From Aphrocallistes beatrix (Eukaryota; Porifera; Hexactinellida; Sceptrulophora; Aphrocallistidae): a DNA stretch of 64,000 nucleotides. Where the stretch lies: positions 2,542,001 through 2,606,000 of the forward strand of contig OY725489.1 of NCBI GenBank assembly GCA_963281255.1, given 5' to 3'. The notes under the pieces are model-generated. The model was not told the origin of the DNA. It ran no database searches and saw only the letters and a program-made list of their open reading frames with translations. Positions 55,945 through 64,000 of the stretch are shown here, in pieces; the stretch's first letter is position 1, and each line of letters starts with the position of its first letter. The position numbers and the translations under genes are program-made.

Positions 55945-56045
55945 TATTGGATCTATGATCCAATGTAATAAAGTAGCACAGTTCTAAAATGAGTGCTGGA
56001 ATCCGGTTCGGCGCAAGTGGTTCACAGACCTGAGTTTAAAAGACA
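55945..56045 (+). repeat. dispersed ~100-bp repeat with hairpin (partner 12205..12310)
   Basis: Same 'attggatctatgatccaat' stem-loop and the following 'agcacagttctaaaatgagt' as the partner. Confidence 0.55.
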
Positions 56046-56578
56046 TCAGTAATTTCCCTGGACTTTCCAAGGAATTTGCATTATAAATATAGAAAATTTT
56101 TGAGAGGAGCTTGTTAATATACTCTAGTAGTCCGAATAAATGAGGAGGGTTAAATTATACGGGAGGGTTGTATGAAATTAGTTGATGTATCACACAGTAA
56201 TACATATCATATTATCTACAGGCGCGGAGGCAGAGGGGAGCAAGATTTTAAAATTATAGGACTAAGTTTGAGGGTGCTTGGTTTTATGGACACTCTCGAG
56301 TAAAATTGCGAGAGGGTTTTGTACACCCTGAACTAAACTCTTTACAAATTACAAATTACGCAACTCGGTTTATTGATATTCTTAATGAATAATTAAGGGA
56401 TCTAAAATCAATATTTATATTTATAATTTTGTATACCTACATCATTTAATAATAACGATTAGTGACAGTTGTACAATATTTTTGAAGTGATTATCACTGC
56501 CCAACTATGTCAACATCTGAGTCAAGAACCAAGTAACTAGACATTTAGCCCCCTAGCAACAACATAGCCAGGGTTGGC
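56046..56578. other. non-coding interval, nothing recognised
   Basis: AT-rich without structure that I can support. Confidence 0.35.
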
Positions 56579-57305
56579 TAATTAAACCCGGGCTGGGCAA
56601 AACCCCCTTTTGTGGGTTAAAGTGGGTTTTATTCTAATGCACTTGTAAATCAAGTTAATTTTTGCGATATCAATTGTTTGGATTGAAAATCCTTATTCTG
56701 CAAGTATTACTATGAAGATTCCGTAATGATATTTTTAATAAGACCTGATGTACGAACAATGGAATTTCTTAAAGTTACAACAATCTGAGGTGCTTTAAGT
56801 AAACAATCAAAGGATACTAGTATTATGTAGAGCAGTTTGTTCATCTTACCTACTCTAATCATAGCGGTTACTACATGTATAATGGCTAGTTTTGTTGGTG
56901 GCCCAGTGATCCTGTTTAAAGCTTTTTTCTAAAAGTAGAAGGTCCAAGGTGAATAAATGCTTCAATTGAGTGGATGTTTTCTAACTTTAGTTTAGTCCAG
57001 AACAAAGTTCGAAATAGATTAGGCTTAGAGAACCAGCAAAATTGGTAACCTGTTATCGCGAATTGAGAGGTTCAGTGGAGTTTGATTGGTGATATGCTTT
57101 TCATTTATTAGATATTTTGATATGCACCTCTTACAATAAATACGCTTATATGTATAATTAATTATATCGTTGAATTTGAAAACAAGGACATTAACTGGGT
57201 AAATCCGTTTCTGGAGAATAAAACCCGTTTTAACCCGGATTTTACCCGGGTTTAACCCACTGGGCTGGGCGAAACCTATTAAACCCGGGTAAAATTCCAA
57301 CCCTG
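56579..57305. mobile_element. hAT-like non-autonomous element
   Basis: Left end cagggttggctaattaaacc and right end ggtaaaattccaaccctg are imperfect inverted repeats; both sub-terminal zones carry 'aaacccgggctgggc(a/g)aaacc' patches. 727 bp with no transposase. The flanks share only part of an 8-bp duplication ('catagc'), so the insertion is old or a border is off by a few bases. The tip resembles that of the hAT at 12036..14577 (cagggttg). Confidence 0.65.
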
Positions 57306-58055
57306 AGATTCATAGCAGCATAGGAATGTTACAACATTCCATTCTCACAGCTTGTTTGAACCCTATCTCGAGTGATCCCTCTTGCGGCTCCGCTCGGAAC
57401 TAGACGTATAAGACTCCTCTAAATTTAACAATGATTTAAGAATAGGGAATTTCGTCCAAATAGCAAGATTGCAATAATTTGTTTTGAACAACAGGGTCGA
57501 GAGACTTTCTCAGAACAAATGTCGCCCATTTCAAATTCATCCCTTTTGGTCTACATGACCACCACAAAAAGCATGCTGAACTTGTCTATCCGTACTCCTT
57601 TTCCCAAAATAATGATCAAAAGTCACTAGACTACAAATGGCTACAGATGAACGAGAAAATTTACGCGTTTACAAATATAGTAATCAACAAAAATAGATAG
57701 ATAAATATCCTTGATGGTGTTTGGACTCTAAGTGTACTTTCAACATATTTTAAGCGAACAAAAAGGTTTTTAGAGACCACATAAGGGTGCGTGTTATTGG
57801 GAGGTGCCCCATTCAAGGCTCCATTTTCCATCCCAGACAACAATATGTCACAATAGCAATGCACACATAACAGTAGATATGTAAGCACGCGTTACAACCA
57901 AGTGTAATTGGAATTTAGGTTAGTAAGAGATTGAGAAATGCAAACATCATCCATAATTAGCAAATTTCTAAAAATATCAACATGTGCATGTGTACGGTAC
58001 ATGGCTAAATTCAGAATTCTACCACTGCATTACAAGAAACTAGTTCTATTATTAG
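57306..58055. other. non-coding interval
   Basis: Starts with a short relative of the foldback at 30788..31316 ('ataggaatgttacaacattc'); otherwise nothing is recognised. Confidence 0.35.
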
Positions 58056-58214
58056 CATGGCCGGCGCCGTGTTTTATCGTCAGTGGGTGTCCTAAGAGGG
58101 ATTTATCTGAAAGTGGGTGTTCATTAATAGAGGGATATATATTGTACAATATGATAAAACAAGACGCAGTGGGTGTCTGGATACTCAGGACACCCCCCGA
58201 TGGCGCCGGCCCTG
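58056..58214. mobile_element. short MITE with GC-rich inverted ends
   Basis: catggccggcgccgt at the left and atggcgccggccctg at the right are inverted repeats, flanked by attag on both sides. 159 bp. Internal 'cagtgggtgtc' occurs twice. hAT-like by its ends; the short flank repeat leaves the superfamily open. Confidence 0.6.
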
Positions 58215-58328
58215 ATTAGTCTGTGAGGTGGAACAATTATGGGCGCTACAGCTGTTGGTAATTAACGAGTTACACTGAATCAGTAGGTATAAGTAGGGAA
58301 ATAATTAATGTTATAACAAATTCAAAAA

Positions 58329-58714
58329 ATGTCTTCTTTAGAACAAGAAACTATTTCTACATTCCGCAGCGCAGATCTCCCGAAGGTTTGCATTCCGGCT
58401 GATTTTGAATCTAGCATGGAGTCAAGTGGGTCTGACAATGAGGTTTTGGTACTGAGCTCTCATCTGTTGCCATGAAAGAATTACCTTCCACGAGTGTTAA
58501 CCCTGATGACTCTGAAACAGTTTGCGAGGAATGTGAACAACACGACTGCCCAACCGGGGGAAAGAGGGCGAATGATGACTAGTTAGGCTGTGAGTTCTGC
58601 CTGAGATGGTTTCAATGTGGATGCGTCAATACCAGTCTAAAGGACGTGGGAGATGATCCTTATATCTGTAGGAAATGTGACTTGGAATTCGAGTCCTGTG
58701 TAGAACCTGTATAA
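58329..58714 (+). pseudogene. PHD-finger mini-gene related to the Mutator-like/Kolobok transposases
   Basis: From ATG at 58329: MSSLEQETISTFRSADLPKV, ending in an acidic ESSMESSGSDNEVL. After a frame change near 58470 the next frame encodes SETVCEECEQHDCPTGGKRA, a TAG at 58580..58582, LGCEFCLRWFQCGCVN, and GDDPYICRKCDLEFE to a TAA. The finger is clearly that of 47640..49641 (GDDPYICRKCEQEW), but the PHD histidine ligand is glutamine here and the conserved tryptophan is the stop. The whole catalytic core is missing, so this is an internally deleted or rearranged relative. Not functional as read. Confidence 0.65.
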
Positions 58715-58911
58715 CTATAGTTTCTGTTGTAGCAGGCTTCCATTATAATATATGATATACTTGTTTGTTCATTTATATTATATAAAATATCTATGCATCA
58801 ATCTATCCTCAGAGAATTTGAAACTGCGTTACTTATATTAAAAATATCGGTCGACATACCGATAGAAAAGCACCACAAAAACAGTCAATAATAGTATCGA
58901 AATTGTAAAAA

Positions 58912-59087
58912 TACAGTCAGGGTCGCATATCATTATGAACCGCATGGGGACCCAAAATATTTTCACAATAGAGAGACAATAGAGAGAGAGAGTCATACAT
59001 AGTAAAATCGAAATAATATAAATTATATAGAACCGGTCAAATTGGGACACAGAGGGAGGTTTGTCATGATAAGCGACCCTGACTGTA
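58912..59087. mobile_element. pogo/Tigger-like MITE (same family as 238..425)
   Basis: Starts tacagtcagggtcgcata and ends aagcgaccctgactgta; TA borders; 176 bp. Contains a short GA-rich run (gagagagag). Confidence 0.75.
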
Positions 59088-59462
59088 CATATTGATATAT
59101 GCTATTACACCATTCAATTCACGTAGATATTACCATTTTATAAATGCGAATATCGAAATCTACTCTTACTTAATTACAGGCTTATTAACCGTTGAGATTT
59201 CTTTTCAATCAGAAAATATACGTTTACATAAAAAGGTGTGACAATATGATTAAATTTTATTATAATAATACTAGTTTTCCAAGATCACGCAGACGTGCGT
59301 TCGACACCGTCCATACAATAAAGCATGCACTAGAAATGAGAGTTCTCAAAACAATACAAGTGCGCCACAGCGGCAGGAGGCCGCAGAGGGGGAAGATTGT
59401 GATTTTTAGTGCAGCTCCTACAGGGAGATGCCCTCATGGCATGGACGGAGTATCTTTCGTGA

Positions 59463-59690
59463 GTTATTAGCATATGTATTTATGCATATTTTCACACCTT
59501 TTGAACAATTCTTATTTTTGAGCTAAAAGCGAGTTCTCAACGGCCAATATAAGATATTTTAATATGCAGAATACGATTTTCACACTTTAAATGTAATATG
59601 GTGAATATTTTGTATTTTGAGTTATTAATATTGTGTCACTACCTGGAGCTGCATTCTCGGTCTGTCGACCGACATTTTTAATTCTTCTAA
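59463..59690 (+). mobile_element. HINE-like family C fragment
   Basis: One unit of the ~150-bp family C repeat, then 'acctggagctgcattctcgg' and the hairpin at 59657..59672. Confidence 0.5.
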
Positions 59691-59830
59691 CTTTTGTTAA
59701 ATTATGTATGCTCTGAGGGTACAATTTAACCTTAAAGTAAGTAAGAAGATACCAAAAGAGCCTCACTAGTATTTTATCTTTTTCTCTATATATTATTTTG
59801 AAGAGAACCTGTGGGCATCTTAAATGCTGT

Positions 59831-59921
59831 GACCAATGGTGACCACAGGCGACCGAAGGAAGCATCTGGCGGACATAAAGTGTCCGCCAGCCGCGCAGCG
59901 CAAGCAAGCGAAGCGCGCTTG
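59831..59921 (+). mobile_element. HINE family B 3' end fragment
   Basis: 'gaccaatggtgaccacaggc' through the 3' hairpin. It ends 11 bp before the start of the next family B element, a head-to-tail arrangement known for rolling-circle elements. Confidence 0.6.
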
Positions 59922-59932
59922 TATAGCAATAA

Positions 59933-60432
59933 TCCTTACTATTAAAACTCGAATATATATATCACCAAATCACCAAATTTGATTGAAGAAGCTGCAAGGC
60001 ACATAAAGCATATTTTTGTTATGTGGGAGTCTTTTGGCTATGGCTCCACTAAGTTCTTAGCTCAGACCAAAATGTCGACTCATCATGGAATTATGACGTC
60101 ATCGTCACCTTTTTATTATTAGAAATTTCAGTTTTCGCCCATAAGCCATTTTAAGCGATAGAAGGCTGAAATTTTAATAGAATATGTATATTAATATATT
60201 TCACAAATGATACAACTATCATCAAAAAATAATCACTCATCACTCCGTTATGACGTTATCATTATTCATCAAAATTTAAAAAATTGACAAATTTTGTGAT
60301 TTTTGTAGCGATATCGATTATAACAGTAGGACAGACGTATTTAGAGGTGTTATCTCCCATATAATTAATCAATATGACCTCAGGCGCCCACAGTGTCCGC
60401 CAATCGCGCAGCGCAAGCAAGCGAAGCGCATC
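59933..60432 (+). mobile_element. HINE family B element
   Basis: 5' end tccttactattaaaactcga, short AT run, body with 'tatgtgggagtcttttggct' and 'catggaattatgacgtcat', and 3' 'cagtgtccgccaatcgcgca' with a partly decayed hairpin. Confidence 0.65.
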
Positions 60433-60942
60433 TAATTATAGAAAATATAAAGTGGATACAAACCTATTTATATATAGTGCTGGGCAAAATTCCTCCTTTC
60501 GAAAGTAAGGTCAGAATGCATTTGTAGAAGCGACTATATTTAGAAAGAAAAGAGGTAATGATTTTATAACGAGGGGTGTATACTCAATATACTTTAAGCC
60601 TGAGTAGTGCCTTTTGCTTTTTTGTTTGATTGTGTGAAAATTCCTAGGATTATTCATCCACCTATTCTTATCTTTTGATTCGAGTCTCGAGTTCAATAGA
60701 CTAAGTCCCTAAATTTTGCATTAATGACATCTATGAAAACACAACCACAATAGTAGAATTGGGGTATCTTTGAGCATTTATTTATGTTTGGCAAACGAAA
60801 TTTAATATATGTAATTAAATTTCTTGATACACTGCGTTTAACCGAAGTCAGTATTAATTGTTTGAAATATGAATTTTTGAACTAAGCTTTAACCTGATAT
60901 TGAAAAATTGATAATTTTCAGTGGTCTCGAAATATACTATGT
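60433..60942. other. non-coding interval, nothing recognised
   Basis: AT-rich without credible ORFs. Confidence 0.35.
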
Positions 60943-61097
60943 CAGCGCTGTCCAACAGGCGGCCCGCGTTGTGGCCCTCGTTGCGTCCAAAATGCCTCTA
61001 TCCATACCCATCCCGAGTGCACGCCCCTGTATTGCGGCCCGCCACTAAATGGTATGAAGCAGTTGCGGCCCGAAGTAAATATTGTTGGACAGCCATG
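60943..61097. mobile_element. hAT-like MITE with exact 8-bp target duplication
   Basis: Ends cagcgctgtccaac and gttggacagccatg are inverted repeats; flanks tactatgt (60935..60942 and 61098..61105) match exactly. 155 bp. Internal 'ggcggcccgc'/'gcggcccgaag' patches resemble vertebrate and invertebrate hAT-Charlie-type ends. A truncated copy lies at 14891..15012. Confidence 0.85.
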
Positions 61098-61316
61098 TAC
61101 TATGTGGTTAGAACTCAGTAAGTCTATTACATTTACAAATTTTTAGAAGTAATATTCTTGAATCTCTCGAAAAACAATGAAATCAGTGAAAAAATATTTA
61201 GAAAATAAAGCAGATCGGTTTTCCGATCTAAGATTTCCTCAACCGTTAAAAGAGATTGACGGCAGTTAACCGAATCCAGCCTTGGCGTAATATATTCTAA
61301 ATTATGAAAATAATTT

Positions 61317-61354
61317 ATTGTCCTCTGGTGGTTCATAATAAGCGACCCTGACTG
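61317..61354. mobile_element. solo right end of pogo/Tigger-like MITE
   Basis: 'ggttcataataagcgaccct' followed by gactgta, as at the right end of 238..425, with no left end found upstream. Confidence 0.6.
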
Positions 61355-61511
61355 TAATTTAATTTAAATTCCTATACCATAGCAAGCAAGTATCCAAACT
61401 ATCCAACTCAAATCCCACAAAATTTGAATAAAAATTCTGAATGTGGGAGGGTATTTGTCACGCAAATTTTTATTTTTCGATAGTCAATGTCACTTTACCA
61501 CATTCTGTATA

Positions 61512-61585
61512 CAAGCTAGCTTCGCTGTGCGGCTTGCGGAAGCAAAGTGTCCGCAGAGTCGCCCGGTAGGCGCCTGGGGATATCA
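61512..61585 (-). mobile_element. HINE 3' end fragment, reverse
   Basis: Inverse hairpin zone 'caagctagcttcgctgtgcg' followed by 'gcagagtcgcccggtaggcg' and 'cctggggatatca'. The body is not recognised. Confidence 0.55.
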
Positions 61586-62148
61586 AAGAAACAATATCGC
61601 TTTCTGCTTCTCTACTAAGGATTGCTGTATTGTCATGTGTCTAGGGTTACATTAATGAAATCTGAGCTGTAGTAGAAATATTAGGGTCATGTTAAATAGA
61701 ATTTACTTCATATAAAGCAAACTATCCCCGAATGTAATGCAAATTTGAATCTACAAAGTTCATATTATCAAATATTATTATATTCGGATGGCAACAATAA
61801 TAGTGTGCTATATCTTTTGCTCAATCAATTTTATCATTAAATAGTAATTAATATAAAAAAGATAAAAAGGAATTTTTAAAAATTATTCAAGAAAGAAATT
61901 CTATATTACATGTTCTATCTGATCTATTAAGTACGAATCAATGAGCCGTTTACTATTCCATTATTTGTGTAGCACAATAACTTTTCTAGAGCTGGATTTT
62001 TATTATTCATCATAGAAAGATTAGAAAAGGGATGATAAATACTTTACTATAAACTTGGGACTTAAGTTATAATTGAAAGGCTCAAAGTGGCACAATTGTG
62101 TCGAGAAGTGTCGGATTGAAAATCGTATAGTAACTATAACCCACCAAA
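61586..62148. other. non-coding interval, nothing recognised
   Basis: AT-rich; no structure supported. Confidence 0.35.
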
Positions 62149-62299
62149 TTAGTAGCGAAGTGTAAATTTGTAGTATAATGTGTTTGCGAAGTCTAAGATA
62201 GCTTCTAAACTGGCCTCGAAGTGTGTAAAGGTCAAAGAAAATTTCAACTTACAGTACCTCATTAATAATTTTACATTACTAAAATAACTAGTGAAATAA

Positions 62300-62920
62300 A
62301 TAAGATAATTCCCAACCTGTGATATTCTTATCATAGTCCTCTCTATGCTCATCTTTGATATATTCCAGCTCCATCGCATGCATCGCAACTGGACTGGGAC
62401 TCGTGTGAAAAGTGTAGCTGTTTCATAGTAACTTTTCTCCCGCCACATGTTCTGCTGGTTCTCTTGCATCTTCTCATCGCTACAGTCAACTCCTGGACTC
62501 GATCTTCCATTGGCCATAATAATATAATATTCGCTTAGGGCTGAGTGGAATGTGAATGTAATAATAATGTGGCATCCGAATTTAGCTAATCAAAGCAGCT
62601 GTTATATTATATGATAAAAAGTTGGATGAGCATTTATCTTCGAATTTTTACTAAATAGTAAGACATAGGCAAGTAAACATCTGCCTTATTATAAACTAAG
62701 AATTTCACATACCAATTTCATAGTTCTGAAACTAGCTAGGAAAAATTCAAGTACAGTAATCTCGAAAATAAATTCTTATGTGGGCAAGTAAATATCTGGC
62801 TATATGTAAGAATTTCAAATACCAATTTAATACTTCGGAAACTAGCTAGATGAATACAAATATTCAAGCACAATAATATACTTGATGATAATATAGTTTT
62901 TGAGCGAAGTCATGGAAACA
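62300..62920 (-). repeat. dispersed repeat with coding-like segment (partner 42385..42900)
   Basis: On the minus strand an ATG near 62517 opens MANGRSSPGVDCSDEKMQEN, and the conserved peptide FHTSPSPVAMHAMELEYIKD follows one frame over, reaching KNITG just before a possible donor (caggttggg). The longer frame that runs through to 62149 is intron-like AT-rich DNA at its end and I do not trust it. The ATG segment and FHTSPSPVA segment are in different frames, so the copy is broken or spliced. Function unknown. Confidence 0.45.
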
Positions 62921-63133
62921 AAGCAGATATGTATGATGAAATTTCAACATTTGGGCAGACAAGTCATTGTACAAGTTTAGTGAAATGGTTGTGTAGGGAA
63001 GTAGTGTGACATTTGTGTATAGGTGGGTAGATTTGTGACAATTGTACGTACCACAGCATTGGTGTGTTTTTGACTGCAAAAAGAATTACCTAAGGAGTCC
63101 AAATACAAGTATCGTATAAGTGGTGGACACTGG

Positions 63134-63253
63134 TGTAGCTAGGGATTGAAGCTTGCTAGGGCACAGGTAAATTATTTCCGTGTGAAACACGACGACGCCT
63201 AGAGTCGATTACCAATACCTTACACATTGATGAAAGTACAAACTTTAATGTTT
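63134..63253 (+). repeat. dispersed ~120-bp repeat (partner 50022..50142)
   Basis: See partner; the match ends at 'aactttaatgtt'. Confidence 0.7.
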
Positions 63254-64000
63254 AATTTGTAGCGCGGCAAATGAACACTTCGTCGCCCTGGAAAAATAAA
63301 CACTTTCAGAAGAGTCCCTACAGGTGCCAAATATTGGTCACTTTCACAAATTTATAAATACTTTTCTAGCTTTTTTCTGCGAATGCATTAATAATTAATG
63401 AGGAAAAATATAATTCTCGTATAATATCTTTGATATTAAGCATGGCCAGCCCATTTAAATGTTCTTATCGCATAGTTGAACGGTCATAATTTTTTGCTTC
63501 AAAACATTGAAGGTGCGTTACCCTGAAGCCACTGACGCCGGCAAACTAACAAAACACAGTTGATGTTATGAGTTAACAAAGCACTATACAATCAAAATAT
63601 TGTAAAATAGAATATACGTATAATCAAGGCCGCCAGACAGACATGGCCGCCCCAATTTTGACGAGGCGTCTGATGGGTAGGCCTCGGGAGGCTAGTAGGT
63701 ATGCAGGGGTGCGGCTGGGAGAGGTTAATGGGAAGGCAGGGCGGGCCCACTTGTGAGTAGGTCCCAATCCCGAATCCCATTCCATTTTCACCCGGGATTA
63801 GATTTTTGAATCCAGGGATCTATCTCCTTCTCTGATATTAACAAAGCAATGAGGTAGCTCAAATGTCAGCTTATCGCATGATACATAATCCTATTTTAAG
63901 TTTTTTTTCTTACTCATTTATCAATATGGCAGAGAAAAGGTTATCTCTCTAAAATTTGAAGGTGCAGAAATTTGGATACATTATAAAAGATCTAAGTGTG
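63254..64000. other. non-coding interval, nothing recognised
   Basis: Includes a locally GC-richer patch (63630..63780) whose minus-strand frame is proline-rich but has no family resemblance. Confidence 0.35.

Noticed and set aside
57025-57300. 91-codon minus-strand frame
   Set aside because: It starts and ends within the inverted terminal zone of the hAT-like element at 56579..57305 and has no protein features.

Overview
This window reads as AT-rich metazoan nuclear DNA, most likely from an arthropod; a copepod or insect is my guess from base composition and element mix, with low confidence on the taxon. I found no rRNA, tRNA or CRISPR array, and no host gene I could name. Almost everything recognisable is a class II (DNA) transposon, a Helitron-like element or a non-autonomous derivative. 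I saw no clear reverse transcriptase, LTR element or Polinton part. A 200-base run of N lies at 35449..35648.

Left part (1..14.6 kb): small pogo/Tigger-like and Tc1-like MITEs are followed by a dense nest. A 1.87-kb TTAA-flanked element (copy 1) sits next to a P-element-like transposon (4149..10086) with ~223-bp inverted arms and a broken THAP transposase. An apparently whole hAT transposon (7134..9524, 625-aa transposase, 8-bp target duplication) has inserted into it. A second TTAA element (10132..12031) follows, and a second apparently whole hAT element (12036..14577, 618-aa transposase) is inserted exactly at its right edge.

Middle part (14.6..32 kb): Helitron-like (HINE/DINE-1-like) elements dominate. 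They have a short 3' hairpin, internal ~140-150-bp tandem repeats and an AT microsatellite near the 5' end. One copy (15625..18812) hosts a foldback element and a third TTAA element. A broken piggyBac transposase (18952..21352) and a Tc1 transposase fragment follow. A block with a 3562-bp period is tandemly duplicated with no difference that I could find (22634..29792), probably by unequal exchange between HINE copies.

Right part (32..64 kb): three relatives of a Mutator-like/Kolobok-type transposase with a C-terminal PHD-type finger (32850..35405, 47640..49641, 58329..58714); a broken repeated family combining a FEN/XPG-like nuclease core with a cysteine-rich CXC tail (35.65-36.59 kb and 52.46-52.71 kb); a second, more decayed P-like element (44089..47475); and many MITEs, HINE pieces and small dispersed repeats. 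Two short coding-like motifs recur (39.8, 43.7 and 51.0 kb; 42.5 and 62.4 kb) and may be parts of one unrecognised repeated gene or element.

The genes do not form a pathway. The window is a stratified transposon graveyard with two hAT elements that may be recent. Boundaries rest on inverted repeats and target duplications read by eye; family names rest on motif recognition without database searches.
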